Assembly (NCBI GenBank): GCA_947498055.1
Contig: CANMJA010000004.1
Span: forward strand, 124,001-188,000
DNA: 64,000 nucleotides
Reading direction: 5' to 3'
DNA from: an uncultured Tenacibaculum sp.
GTDB taxonomy: Bacteria; Bacteroidota; Bacteroidia; Flavobacteriales; Flavobacteriaceae
Under the pieces are notes generated by a model. That model saw only the letters and a program-made list of their open reading frames with translations, had not been told where the DNA came from and did no database searches. This document shows, in pieces, positions 52,996 to 62,412 of this stretch (the first letter of the stretch is position 1; each line of letters opens with the position of its first letter). Made by a program: the position numbers and the translations under genes.

Positions 52996-54042
52996 ATGAA
53001 AAATATAATATTTTATTTATTACCTATTATTTTAATAGTTAGTTGTACTACAAAAAAACAAGAATCGCCCATAAATAAAGAGAAAGCGAATGATTTTGCT
53101 ATTGTTATACATGGAGGTGCTGGTACTATTTTGAAAAAAAATATGACTTCTGAAAAAGAAAAAGCTTATGAGAAAAAATTAGAAGAAGCTGTTAGGGTTG
53201 GATACGAAATTTTGAAAAAAGGTGGTTCTAGTGCAGATGCTGTAGAGAAAACCATTCAAATTATGGAAGATTCTCCATTATTTAATGCTGGTAAAGGTGC
53301 TGTTTTTACCAATGCTGAAACCAATGAGTTAGATGCTTCGTTTATGGATGGAAAAACATTAAATGCTGGTGCTGTTGCTGGAGTAAAAGACATTAAAAGC
53401 CCTATTGCTGCAGCAAGAAAAGTAATGACAAATTCTAAACATGTAATGCTTTCTGGCGAAGGAGCTTCTGTATTTGCTAAAAAAGAAGGTTTAGAAATGG
53501 TAGATCCTTCTTATTTTTTTACTGAAAGAAGGTTTAAGGCATTACAACGCATAAAGAACCAAGAAAAAACAGAACAAGACCATGACGATAAAGCTGCTTT
53601 TTATGATGCTGATATTAAAAATTCAAAGTTTGGAACTGTGGGTTGTGTTGCTTTAGATAAAAACGGAACAATTACAGCTGGTACTTCTACTGGTGGTATG
53701 ACTAATAAACGTTGGGGAAGAATTGGAGATGCTCCTATTATTGGTTCTGGTACGTATGCAAATAATGAAACATGTGGAGTATCTTCAACTGGTTGGGGAG
53801 AGTATTTTATTAGAGCACAGGTAGCTCATGATATTTCTGCTCAAATAGAATACAAAAACGTTTCTTTAAAAGAAGCTACTCACAATGTTATTCAAAAAAA
53901 GTTAACCAAATTAGGTGGTACTGGTGGTGTAATTGCTATTGATAAACTAGGAAATATTCAATATGAATTTAATACTGCCGGAATGTATAGGGCTTCTATG
54001 AATGATAAAGGTGAATTAAATGTAAAAATTTATAAAGAATAA
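52996..54042 (+). CDS. isoaspartyl peptidase/L-asparaginase (Ntn-hydrolase), lipoprotein
   Basis: 348 residues from ATG 52996. Lipobox LIVSCTT (Cys 17), then HGGAGT (39-44), NAGKGAVF and the catalytic N-nucleophile Thr214 (KFGTVGCVALD), where the precursor self-cleaves into alpha and beta chains. TSTGGMTNK lines the active site. It hydrolyses isoaspartyl dipeptides or asparagine in the periplasm. ATG 52996 opens the signal sequence. Confidence 0.92.
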   Translation: MKNIIFYLLPIILIVSCTTKKQESPINKEKANDFAIVIHGGAGTILKKNMTSEKEKAYEKKLEEAVRVGYEILKKGGSSADAVEKTIQIMEDSPLFNAGKGAVFTNAETNELDASFMDGKTLNAGAVAGVKDIKSPIAAARKVMTNSKHVMLSGEGASVFAKKEGLEMVDPSYFFTERRFKALQRIKNQEKTEQDHDDKAAFYDADIKNSKFGTVGCVALDKNGTITAGTSTGGMTNKRWGRIGDAPIIGSGTYANNETCGVSSTGWGEYFIRAQVAHDISAQIEYKNVSLKEATHNVIQKKLTKLGGTGGVIAIDKLGNIQYEFNTAGMYRASMNDKGELNVKIYKE

Positions 54043-54112
54043 TTTTTTGTTTCAGAGTGTAGGATAGCCAAAGTTTTACTTCTTTTATGATAAATTACAA
54101 TAGCTTATCTCT

Positions 54113-54147
54113 AAAGACCTTACAGGTTTTGAATCTGTGAGGTCTTT
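54113..54147. terminator. bidirectional terminator
   Basis: AAAGACCTTACAG, 9-nt loop, CTGTGAGGTCTTT between the asparaginase-like gene and the convergent ridA-like gene. Confidence 0.75.
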
Positions 54148-54151
54148 AAGT

Positions 54152-54544
54152 TTATATTTCTTTTATGGCAGTTCCTGTAATCTTTACTTTTCCACCAAAA
54201 GGTAAGGCCTCAGCTTGGTATATTGTTCTTGCTGGTCTTTTGTTTTCAGGAAATAACTCCATGTATAATTTATTTATTTCTGGTAAATCTTTTAAATCAT
54301 CAAAGGCAATATCTATAAAAACAACATCATCTTTATCAAATTTAGCAGCTTTTAAAGCAGAAAAAAAGTTAGAAAACGCTAATTTTCCTTCTTCTAGAAT
54401 AGTTCCGTGAACATATTCTCCATCTATATTCACAGATAATTGTCCGCTTACATAACACATGTTATTAACAACCACTGCGTGACTAATTGGGTTTGACCAG
54501 TTTGGAAGTCCTTCTCCTTCAGTAATATATTTTCTTTTATTCAT
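54152..54544 (-). CDS. RidA/YjgF-family protein
   Basis: 130 residues: GLPNWSNPISHAVVVNNMCY, VSGQLSVN and a C-terminal PARTIYQAEALPFGGKVKI. Rid proteins hydrolyse reactive enamine/imine intermediates. The catalytic Arg of PARTxY is present, so deaminase activity is possible. Last gene of the lipoprotein-sigma factor run. Confidence 0.85.
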   Translation of the reverse strand: MNKRKYITEGEGLPNWSNPISHAVVVNNMCYVSGQLSVNIDGEYVHGTILEEGKLAFSNFFSALKAAKFDKDDVVFIDIAFDDLKDLPEINKLYMELFPENKRPARTIYQAEALPFGGKVKITGTAIKEI

Positions 54545-54572
54545 ATAAGATTTATTTTAAATATAATGATTC

Positions 54573-54929
54573 TTAAAAGCTTTTCCAAAGTACTTTTTTA
54601 TTTGTTGCTTCATCAAAAAAATTAGGACAGTTATTAGAATTAGCTACCATTCCTCCAAAGGTGCACAGTTTTTCATTTTTACGATTGTATAGGTAAGATA
54701 CTTCATCTGAACATTGGTAGCATCCGTTCACAAGATAAACTGTTTCTTTATTGTATGTATACTGAGTTATTATTACTTTAGTAGGAAATGGACTTTCCTT
54801 TGTTTTATGTATGTATTCTTTTATCCATTTGATATTTTCAATAGGGTTTTCTTGAGTCTTTGTTTTCTCTTTTTTTTGAGAACATCCAATACATACAATG
54901 AAAATAAAAAAACTATATAATAACCTCAT
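54573..54929 (-). CDS. small lipoprotein, paralogue of 58502-59209
   Basis: 118 residues with lipobox FIVCIGCSQ (Cys 16). The body ENIKWIK, VYLVNGCYQCSD, KLCTFGGM, CPNFFDEATNKKVLW matches the N-terminal half of the lipoprotein at 58502-59209 with conserved Cys residues (C-x-x-C and Cys-Pro). The two flank the sigma factor block, so they probably arose by duplication. Function unknown. Confidence 0.7.
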   Translation of the reverse strand: MRLLYSFFIFIVCIGCSQKKEKTKTQENPIENIKWIKEYIHKTKESPFPTKVIITQYTYNKETVYLVNGCYQCSDEVSYLYNRKNEKLCTFGGMVANSNNCPNFFDEATNKKVLWKSF

Positions 54930-54956
54930 AATCTATTTTATGCTTAAAAATACAAT

Positions 54957-56288
54957 TTAAAACTCATATTTAAGTCCTGTATAAATTCCAAAAGTATATG
55001 GTTGAAATCCGTTAGAGTTTTTAGAAAACGTACTTAATTGCGTTTTAAACATTGGGTTGATATTGAATTTTATTTTATTAGACAAATGAACATCCAAATC
55101 TACTCCTAAATTTCCGCTAAAATTTATGGTGTTTAAATTATTGGCGCTACCTAGTTCTTTATTGGTAGTTGCTGTTTTTGCTGAAATAGAGTTACTGTTT
55201 AGAAATAATGTACTAACACCAGAAACGACACTTGTTCTTATTTTTTTTGTAGAAAAAACATGGTATTTAACTTCTACAGGAACTTCAATATAACTGTATG
55301 TTTGTTCTAATGTTCCTATTTCTAATGTTGTATTACTTCCTGAAAATGGAAAATCAGCAGAAAGGTTTTCTCTAACATCTTCTAAACTAATAAATTGTGG
55401 ACTATCGTTCGTTCTAAAATCTATATTAGAACTTTCATTAGAGGAAGAAACACTAGATAATAAACCGACATTTTCTGTATTAAAAACTACTTTTTGTACT
55501 TGTACTCCTGATTGAATAGACCATTTTTTATTTAATTTATAGGATATTTTTGCTCCATAAGCAATTGTTTCATCACTAGAGATGGTATTATTATTTAAAC
55601 TAGCATCTATAGAAGAGTTTTTAGAAAAAGAATTGGAAGTAACAATTCCTACAACAGGAGAAACACTCCATCTTTTAAATGTTTTTTCTTTTTTATTTTC
55701 TAATATTTCTTTTTCCTTAATTGCCTTAAAAGGAATTTGGTTTTCAACTACAGAATTCTCTTTTTTATTTTCTTTTAAAGTATTCATAGCAACTTTTTTA
55801 TTAGAAGGCAAACCCTTTATAACACCTTCTTTTTTTTTCTCTCTAACATCAACTTTAGCAATTCCTTCTTTCATTAAAAACAACTTTTTTGTTTCTTTTT
55901 CCTCTCTTTCTTCTTTTTTATTTTCTGAATTTAATTTATTTGATTTTTGATACTTATTTTCTTCTTCTTTATTTACTATTACTTTATTAGATGGATCATT
56001 TTGTTCTTTATTAAAAAAAGTTTTATTGTTTATAATACTTTCCTTTTTGCTTGGAGAAACAATTATTTGTTCTTTAATAATTGTTTCTTTACTTGTATTC
56101 TGTAATATTATTAAGGCTAAAAAAACAGAAGCTATGGCAGCACCAGAAAACCACCAAAAAGGAAGTATTCTTCTTTTTTTACTTTTAGAAAGTTTACTTT
56201 CTATTTGCTGCCAAATTTCTGGATTTGGAGTTACCTCAAAATCTTTCAGCTTTTCCTGAAATAACCTATCAATATTCTTATCCTCCAT
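54957..56288 (-). CDS. anti-sigma-like protein with outer-membrane barrel domain
   Basis: 443 residues. Residues 1-35 form a cytoplasmic helix (NPEIWQQIESKL) as in Bacteroidota anti-sigma-like proteins. One membrane helix follows at about 46-64, then a Lys/Glu-rich linker (70-200) and a beta-strand-rich C-domain (about 205-443) of the PorT/OmpA-barrel type ending in Phe. A single-span protein with both parts is typical of ECF-sigma partners. The start overlaps the sigma gene by 11 nt. Confidence 0.75.
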   Translation of the reverse strand: MEDKNIDRLFQEKLKDFEVTPNPEIWQQIESKLSKSKKRRILPFWWFSGAAIASVFLALIILQNTSKETIIKEQIIVSPSKKESIINNKTFFNKEQNDPSNKVIVNKEEENKYQKSNKLNSENKKEEREEKETKKLFLMKEGIAKVDVREKKKEGVIKGLPSNKKVAMNTLKENKKENSVVENQIPFKAIKEKEILENKKEKTFKRWSVSPVVGIVTSNSFSKNSSIDASLNNNTISSDETIAYGAKISYKLNKKWSIQSGVQVQKVVFNTENVGLLSSVSSSNESSNIDFRTNDSPQFISLEDVRENLSADFPFSGSNTTLEIGTLEQTYSYIEVPVEVKYHVFSTKKIRTSVVSGVSTLFLNSNSISAKTATTNKELGSANNLNTINFSGNLGVDLDVHLSNKIKFNINPMFKTQLSTFSKNSNGFQPYTFGIYTGLKYEF

Positions 56289-56829
56289 TACTAATTTTTT
56301 CTAATTGTTGTTGATTCTTTTCTAATTTTTTCTTGAGAAGTTGCCTTGCTCTAGATAAATTAGATTTAGAAGTTCCTTCAGAAATTTCTAACATAGTAGC
56401 GATTTCTTTATGTGAGAAATTATCTAAAACATATAAATTAAAAACTAATCTATACCTATCTGGTAGTTCTTGAATTAACTCTAATAAAAAATCCATACTT
56501 ATAGTATCTTCATCTAATATTACCTCTTCTTCGTAAAAATCTACTTCTTCTTTTATTAAATATAGTGTTGATTTTTCTCTATATTTTTGCAAAGCAGTAT
56601 TAATTGTAATTCTTTTTAGCCACCCTTCAAAAGAGCCTTTATTTTTATATTGATGTATCTTATTAAAAATAATTAAAAAACTATCTTGTAATACATCTTC
56701 TGCATCTTGTTGGTTTTTTGAATATTTTAAGCAAAGAGCAAAGAGTTTACCAGCAAATAACTGGTAAACTTGAGATTGTGCTTGCAAGTTCTTTTTCTTG
56801 CATTTTTGTATGAGCTCTTGTATTTTAAT
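56278..56829 (-). CDS. ECF-type RNA polymerase sigma factor, AUU start likely
   Basis: 183 residues if started at the ATT at 56829, which yields (Met)KIQELIQKCKKKNLQAQSQV, the family-typical N-terminus. From the TTG at 56787 it would be 169 residues and lack helix 1. Region 2 (LFALCLKYSKNQQDAEDVLQ, GWLKRITIN) and region 4 (YVLDNFSHKEIATMLEISEG, SNLSRARQLLK) are intact. It controls a set of genes with its overlapping partner at 54957. Confidence 0.85.
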   Translation of the reverse strand: MKIQELIQKCKKKNLQAQSQVYQLFAGKLFALCLKYSKNQQDAEDVLQDSFLIIFNKIHQYKNKGSFEGWLKRITINTALQKYREKSTLYLIKEEVDFYEEEVILDEDTISMDFLLELIQELPDRYRLVFNLYVLDNFSHKEIATMLEISEGTSKSNLSRARQLLKKKLEKNQQQLEKISNGG

Positions 56830-56854
56830 TACTATTGGTTATTTTATAATTAAA

Positions 56855-57577
56855 TTAATATTTTAGTACAGGATACCCGTTTTTACAAACCACTTTCTTA
56901 GGTTCTGCTAGTATATCGCATGTAGAAATTATACCCCATTTTCTATTAAATTCGTTTTCTAATTTGCTGTATTTTTCTATTTTTTCTAAAAATAAAGGAA
57001 CATCTATATCTTTTGAATATGCTATATAACCTTGAGGCCCACCACAAGCTTTTGCTCCATAAGATGTAAAGGTCCAATTGTTAGAATCATTACAATTTTT
57101 ACTTTTTGCTAGCTCATAAAATTCATTAAATAATACCATTAATTCTCGATGGTCTTTTTCTTGTTCTGTAAGTTCTCTTTTTAAAATTAACGTATCGTTT
57201 GTTAAAGAGGTTATTTTAAAATGATGTAGTAGTGTTGGAGAGGCTCCTTCTACATGAGGAATTTTAGCATCGTAAATTTTTAATATATCTTTCTTTATTT
57301 CCCATGTTCCTTCTATATTAAAAAAAGAAAGTGGTGGTGTACCACACCAACCAGAAGTTCTTTCTAAAAAAGTAGGATATTCTTCTTTAAAAGAAAAACT
57401 ATATTCTTCCTTAGGCAATTCGTTTACTCTTTTAAAAATAAGTTGGTCTTTTTCATAAATTACTTTTGACCAATTTCCTATTAATAAATTGTTTTCAATT
57501 GTTGTTACCTCTTCATTTTTATTACAAGAAGTAAAAACTGTTAATACTGCTAGAACTAAATATATTTTTGCCTTCAT
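56855..57577 (-). CDS. lipoprotein, unknown
   Basis: 240 residues with lipobox TVFTSCNKN (Cys 18), a lipocalin-like opening (NLLIGNWSKV, GTWEIKKDILKIY) and a Cys-rich C-domain (KNCNDSNNWTFTSYGAKACG and the last Cys-Lys-Asn-Gly-Tyr-Pro), likely disulfide-linked. First of four consecutive lipoprotein genes upstream of the sigma factor in transcription order reversed. Function unknown. Confidence 0.7.
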   Translation of the reverse strand: MKAKIYLVLAVLTVFTSCNKNEEVTTIENNLLIGNWSKVIYEKDQLIFKRVNELPKEEYSFSFKEEYPTFLERTSGWCGTPPLSFFNIEGTWEIKKDILKIYDAKIPHVEGASPTLLHHFKITSLTNDTLILKRELTEQEKDHRELMVLFNEFYELAKSKNCNDSNNWTFTSYGAKACGGPQGYIAYSKDIDVPLFLEKIEKYSKLENEFNRKWGIISTCDILAEPKKVVCKNGYPVLKY

Positions 57578-57582
57578 GTTTT

Positions 57583-57993
57583 TTATCTTTTAAATGTATA
57601 ACGTACATCATCTACTGCCAAACCATAATCTATCTCTAATCCTTCATCGGTATAATTTATAGCTCCTTTTCTTCCATCTACAATTAAATACTCTAAGTTA
57701 TTTTCTTTTTCTATTGTATAGTTATAAGTATCACTATGATTGTTAGAAAAAACAGCAAGTACACCCACATGATTATCTACAGTGTTTTTAATAGTAATTG
57801 TTTTTTTATCTGAATTAATTGTCCAAGTAATTTGTTCTTTTTCATAATTTATAGAAGCTGAAAAACCACCATCTATTCTAACTAAATGCCATACTCCTGT
57901 AAACGAAACATCTAATTCTTCTTGGCTTTCGTTGTTTTTACTGCAATTAATAAAACAAATAATAGAAATTAATAAAAAAGTAATTCGTTTCAT
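57583..57993 (-). CDS. lipoprotein, lipocalin-like
   Basis: 136 residues, lipobox ICFINCSKN (Cys 17), then SFTGVWHLVRIDGGFSASIN as in small lipocalin-like proteins. 5 nt separate it from the next gene, so the two are co-transcribed. Function unknown. Confidence 0.7.
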   Translation of the reverse strand: MKRITFLLISIICFINCSKNNESQEELDVSFTGVWHLVRIDGGFSASINYEKEQITWTINSDKKTITIKNTVDNHVGVLAVFSNNHSDTYNYTIEKENNLEYLIVDGRKGAINYTDEGLEIDYGLAVDDVRYTFKR

Positions 57994-58001
57994 TTTTTTG
58001 A

Positions 58002-58484
58002 TTATTTAAGTTTAAATGTTTTTTTTATTTTTTTGTTTTCATTACCATAGAAAGTAATGTCTAAATCTATCTCCCATTGATTTTTTGATGTCTTTTTTCC
58101 ACTAATTTTACCTGTAGGATTTACATTTTTAGTAATATCATTTTCAAAAGAACAAAAACAATATTTTGTAAAAACTACTTTGCTAGTTTCCAACTCTTCA
58201 TTTAAATATGAAAATTTATTAAGATTAGCATCTATCTCAAATCGAATAGTTTCAGAGTATTCATCATCTGCTATTTCTTTATCATCATGTGCATCAAATC
58301 GATATTCAAAAACTACATTTTCTCCTTTTTCAACAATGCCGTATTTCATATATAATGCATCGTTTGAAGTAATTTTTAATGTACTATTCTTTTTAAAAGT
58401 GTAAGAATATGTATCTAAGTTTTCTTCATTTTTATTACAACTAACAAAAAATAAAAAAGTGAATAAAAGAATTGTTTTTTTCAT
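58002..58484 (-). CDS. lipoprotein, unknown
   Basis: 160 residues, lipobox LFFVSCNKN (Cys 16). Beta-rich sequence and a CFCSFENDI segment. 8 nt before the next gene. No family recognised. Confidence 0.68.
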   Translation of the reverse strand: MKKTILLFTFLFFVSCNKNEENLDTYSYTFKKNSTLKITSNDALYMKYGIVEKGENVVFEYRFDAHDDKEIADDEYSETIRFEIDANLNKFSYLNEELETSKVVFTKYCFCSFENDITKNVNPTGKISGKKTSKNQWEIDLDITFYGNENKKIKKTFKLK

Positions 58485-58501
58485 TGTTTTTATTACGTTT
58501 A

Positions 58502-59209
58502 TTAGTATTTATACTCTATCTTTTTTTGATACTTTTCTAGATTTAAAAAAACAGTTTTTATATCTTTTATTTGAAGTTTAGAAATATCAAATTCTATTTC
58601 TTTTTCTGCTATTCCTAAACAAACTTCTTTGTTAGTTAATTCTAGTTTTAAACTTCTTTGTGGCGGAAATGATTCTAATATGTCTCCAGAATCTATTAAA
58701 TCTACATTCCAAGTACTACCATCACAACCTCCTGAAGAAATAGTTATAAAAAGGGCGTTTTCTTTTATAGAAACATTTATAATTTCAAAAGAATAATCTG
58801 TATTTACATTATTATAACGATCTTTATCTATAATCAGATTATTATAATTACGCCACAATAGTTTTTTATTGGTTGCTTTGTCTTCAAAATCTGGACATGT
58901 ATTTCGGCCATCAATTCCTCCAAATTCACAAATTTTTTCTCCAGAACAATTATACACAACGGTTAATTTATCTGCACAATTTATACAATCATCAATTAAA
59001 AAAACAGTCTCATTATTATAAGAATAGCTGTAAATTTCTACTCTTTCACTACCCATTAACTTTTCGAAAGTCTCTTTTTTTGTTTTTAACCAACTAATGT
59101 TTTCTATTGGTACATCTGTTTCACATTTGTTTTTTTCAATATTTTTTTCATTCTCACTACAAGAAGTCATAATTATAAATACAAATAATAATTTTAATAC
59201 TTTTTTCAT
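58502..59209 (-). CDS. lipoprotein, paralogue of 54573-54929 with extra domain
   Basis: 235 residues, lipobox IIMTSCSEN (Cys 17). The first half (ENISWLK, VFLIDDCINCAD, KICEFGGI, TCPDFEDKATNKKLLW) matches the lipoprotein at 54573-54929. The second half contains GGCDGSTWNVDLIDSGDI and ends in a basic tail. First gene of the lipoprotein run (next gene 17 nt later). Confidence 0.72.
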   Translation of the reverse strand: MKKVLKLLFVFIIMTSCSENEKNIEKNKCETDVPIENISWLKTKKETFEKLMGSERVEIYSYSYNNETVFLIDDCINCADKLTVVYNCSGEKICEFGGIDGRNTCPDFEDKATNKKLLWRNYNNLIIDKDRYNNVNTDYSFEIINVSIKENALFITISSGGCDGSTWNVDLIDSGDILESFPPQRSLKLELTNKEVCLGIAEKEIEFDISKLQIKDIKTVFLNLEKYQKKIEYKY

Positions 59210-59380
59210 TTTTTAATATTTAAAAATCAACTATTTACTTAAAATACAAATACTTTTGTATAAAATAAAAACTCTTATTTTATATTTATTTAGCTAGCTT
59301 ATTTTAATAAACATTCTTTTAGAATTCTTGTTTATATTAATAAGATGGTTAATTTATTAAAAGGTTGCGTATAATAATTT

Positions 59381-59388
59381 TACTTTTG
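59381..59388 (+). promoter_or_regulatory. -7 box (TACTTTTG)
   Basis: TAnnTTTG ending 7 nt before the ATG at 59396, so the leader is very short. Confidence 0.65.
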
Positions 59389-59395
59389 TAAAAAG

Positions 59396-60370
59396 ATGAA
59401 AGACTTAGTTTTTAAAATACAATCTGAAAAAGAGTTTATTGATACTACTTTACAAGTTTTCAAACATCAATTTGAAAACAATACTGTGTACCGTTCTTTT
59501 TGCGATCTACTTTATATTCATCCTTCTGATATAAAAAATATAGAAAGTATTCCTTTTTTACCTATTGAATTTTTTAAATCTAAAAAAGTTATTTCATCTA
59601 CAGATAGTGTTGTTGAAACTTTTTCTAGTTCTGGAACTACGGGTACTATACCTAGTAAACATCATATAACAGATTTATCTTGGTATGAAACAAGCTACTT
59701 AAAAGGATTTAAGCATTTTTATGGTGCAATAGAAGAATATACTGTTTTAGCACTTTTACCTAATTATTTAGAACGAAAAGGGTCTTCTCTGGTGTATATG
59801 GTAAATGATTTAATACACCGCTCTAAACAACCTGAAAGTGGGTTTTACTTGAATAATTTAGAAGAATTAGCGCATAAGTTAAAGACTTTAAACAAAAAAA
59901 AGAGAAAAGTTTTATTAATCGGTGTTTCTTTTGCTTTGTTAGATTTGATTGAAAAATATTCATTTGATCTTTCTAATACTATTATTATGGAAACTGGTGG
60001 TATGAAAGGAAAAAGAAAAGAACTTATTAGAAATGAACTGCATCAATTACTTTGTAAAGGTTTTCAAGTATCTTCTATTCATTCTGAATATGGAATGACA
60101 GAATTACTGAGTCAAGGTTATTCTAAAGGTAATGGAATTTTTAACTGTCCTCCTTGGATGAAAATAGTAACTAGAGATACGGAAGATCCTTTAACTATTC
60201 AAAAAAAAGGGAAAACTGGAGGTTTAAATATTATTGATTTAGCTAATTATAATTCTTGTTCTTTTATTGCTACGCAAGATCTTGGAAAAGTATATTCTGA
60301 TAATAGTTTTGAAGTTATTGGTCGTTTCGATAATTCAGATATACGAGGTTGTAATTTAATGGTTTTATAA
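59396..60370 (+). CDS. LuxE/PaaK-like acyl-protein synthetase family protein
   Basis: 324 residues of the adenylate-forming superfamily. FSSSGTTGTIPSKH (about 79-92) is the nucleotide-binding P-loop-like motif, TGGMKGKRKEL and SEYGMTELLSQGYS the following motifs. LuxE activates fatty acids, and flavobacterial members are used in acyl transfer. The C-terminal Lys domain is shorter than in full acyl-CoA ligases. Confidence 0.82.
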   Translation: MKDLVFKIQSEKEFIDTTLQVFKHQFENNTVYRSFCDLLYIHPSDIKNIESIPFLPIEFFKSKKVISSTDSVVETFSSSGTTGTIPSKHHITDLSWYETSYLKGFKHFYGAIEEYTVLALLPNYLERKGSSLVYMVNDLIHRSKQPESGFYLNNLEELAHKLKTLNKKKRKVLLIGVSFALLDLIEKYSFDLSNTIIMETGGMKGKRKELIRNELHQLLCKGFQVSSIHSEYGMTELLSQGYSKGNGIFNCPPWMKIVTRDTEDPLTIQKKGKTGGLNIIDLANYNSCSFIATQDLGKVYSDNSFEVIGRFDNSDIRGCNLMVL

Positions 60371-60421
60371 ATCCAATTTAATTATATTTACCTAACTTTC
60401 TTTTCTTAAATTATTTCTACA

Positions 60422-60871
60422 ATGAAAAAAATCATTTTATTTTCTTTAAAAATTTTATCCTTTATAATTATTTATAGTTGTTCTAATTCGAATATTAATG
60501 AACCTGCTGCTGTTAAAGGTTACGATGTTGTTTCTTACTTTAATGGTGATACTCCTGTAAAGGGTGTCGAAACATTTAATACTAAATATAATGATGTTAC
60601 TTATTATTTTTCTAATAAAGAAAGTTTAAACACATTTTTAAAAACACCTAGTAAATATATTCCTCAGTATGGTGGGTATTGTGCATATGCTGTTGCCGAA
60701 AAAAAGATTAAAATGGGTGTAGATCCTAAAGTATATGAAATTAGAGATGGTAAATTATATTTATTTTATAATTCTTGGTTTGCTAATAAATTAAAAAGTT
60801 GGCAAAAAGGAGACACTAAAAAATTACAAAAAAAAGCAGATAAAAACTGGGAAGAAATAAAGAATAATTAA
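60422..60871 (+). CDS. YHS-domain lipoprotein
   Basis: 149 residues with lipobox IIIYSCSNS (Cys 20) and a YHS-type domain: GYDVVSYFNG, YYFSNKESLNTFLKTPSKYI, PQYGGYCAYAV. YHS domains are found near metal transporters and may bind copper or another ligand. It is paralogous to the gene at 61109. Confidence 0.82.
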   Translation: MKKIILFSLKILSFIIIYSCSNSNINEPAAVKGYDVVSYFNGDTPVKGVETFNTKYNDVTYYFSNKESLNTFLKTPSKYIPQYGGYCAYAVAEKKIKMGVDPKVYEIRDGKLYLFYNSWFANKLKSWQKGDTKKLQKKADKNWEEIKNN

Positions 60872-61108
60872 GTTATTACACATAAAATTATACTTAAACC
60901 ATTAAAATATAAATGATTTTAGTGGTTTTTTTAATCTTCAAAATTAAGGTGTTTTATTTGTAATTTTTATCTTTTTTAGACGACCATTTATAAGATTCAC
61001 AGTCAATTATTTTTGCATTTTATCTCTAGATAACTAGAAACTTAATTCCCTTAAAAAAGTTTTAATGTGAAATTATAATTTAAAACTGTATTTGTAAATT
61101 TTAACTAT

Positions 61109-61555
61109 ATGAGATCTTTAATTGTTATTTTTATTTCTGTTATTTCCTTTTCAAGTTTTTCTCAAAAAAACACATATAATCTTAAAAAAGGAGCCATTGC
61201 AAGTGGTTATGATGTTGTTTCATACTTTAGTAATGAAGCAAAAAAAGGAAATGATAATTATATAGCTAACCACGATGGTGCTATGTTTTATTTTTCAAGT
61301 AAAGAAAATTTAAATCTTTTTAAAAAAACACCTAATAAATATATTCCTCAATACGGTGGTTACTGTGCTTACGCTATAGGTTTAAAAGGAAAGAAAGTAG
61401 GTATTAATCCTAAAACTTTTGAAATTAGAGATGGTAAACTTTATTTGTTTTATAACTCTTGGGGCACAAATACCCTAAAATTATGGAAAAAAGAAGGTCC
61501 AGAAGATTTAAAAACAAAAGCAGATAAAAACTGGGTTAAAATAAAAAACAATTAG
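61109..61555 (+). CDS. secreted YHS-domain protein
   Basis: 148 residues with a signal peptide (1-18, SFSSFSQK), no lipobox Cys. The domain (GYDVVSYFSN, FYFSSKENLNLFKKTPNKYI, PQYGGYCAYAI) is clearly paralogous to 60422-60871. The two copies differ in anchoring: one is a lipoprotein and one is soluble. A tandem duplication of this envelope protein is the simplest origin. Confidence 0.82.
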   Translation: MRSLIVIFISVISFSSFSQKNTYNLKKGAIASGYDVVSYFSNEAKKGNDNYIANHDGAMFYFSSKENLNLFKKTPNKYIPQYGGYCAYAIGLKGKKVGINPKTFEIRDGKLYLFYNSWGTNTLKLWKKEGPEDLKTKADKNWVKIKNN

Positions 61556-61589
61556 TTGAATTAATGATTCTTTAATTTTTATAGCCTAT

Positions 61590-62324
61590 TTAATCTATTT
61601 CTTTTTTCGAAATTACAAGAGTTATACTTTCATCATATTTAAAGGTAAGTACTCTGAAAAAGTATTTTTTTAATTGATTAGAAGATTGCAACCATGTATC
61701 TCCTGGATAATTGATTCCGTTTAAAAATTGATCAGAAAAATTAATTTTTTCTCTCCTATTATTTTTAAGCATAAGTATTAATTCTGCTCTTGCATAGGAA
61801 GGTTGTCCTGCAAATACATGTTTACTAATAAATTTTGTTAACGATAAAGAAAACCCTTCTTCTAACTTAATTGTTTCTCCTTTTTTTAATGTAATTATTT
61901 TTCCGTTTTTAATTTCTTTAGATATTTCTTCTTGGTACTCATTAAAAACTAGAACATCTGAAATAAAAGAATTTGCAATTGATTTATATTCAGCATTCGA
62001 ATTTTCGAATACTATATTATCTTTCTCAAATTGTATTTTTCTGTTATCATAACGAACTTTATACGTTGTTATTTTTCGAGGTTTTCTTCCTCCTATTTCT
62101 TTAACAATAGTAGTCCAATAAATTTCACTAGTATCTTCAACATATTGAAAATTAATTACTTCATGTTTTTTTTTATATACTGAAATATTTTTCCATTTGG
62201 TTACTTCTACTTTCTTTTTAACTGCATTAAAGAGTTCTGTTAATTTTATATTCATTGTTTCAGATTGTGCTTTGCATGAAAAGAAATTAACATAGAATAG
62301 AAGTATTACAAATAATTTTTTCAT
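61590..62324 (-). CDS. secreted hypothetical protein
   Basis: 244 residues with a signal (MKKLFVILLFYVNFFSCKAQ) that could place a lipid on Cys 17. The body is beta-rich with a long charged region. No known domain. Function unknown. Confidence 0.65.
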   Translation of the reverse strand: MKKLFVILLFYVNFFSCKAQSETMNIKLTELFNAVKKKVEVTKWKNISVYKKKHEVINFQYVEDTSEIYWTTIVKEIGGRKPRKITTYKVRYDNRKIQFEKDNIVFENSNAEYKSIANSFISDVLVFNEYQEEISKEIKNGKIITLKKGETIKLEEGFSLSLTKFISKHVFAGQPSYARAELILMLKNNRREKINFSDQFLNGINYPGDTWLQSSNQLKKYFFRVLTFKYDESITLVISKKEID

Positions 62325-62412
62325 TTGATAAAACTAATGAATCTTATACACTAAGAAAACACTGTTTATAGTGATTATAACCATGTTGAATTATAAATTT
62401 GAGAATAAATAA

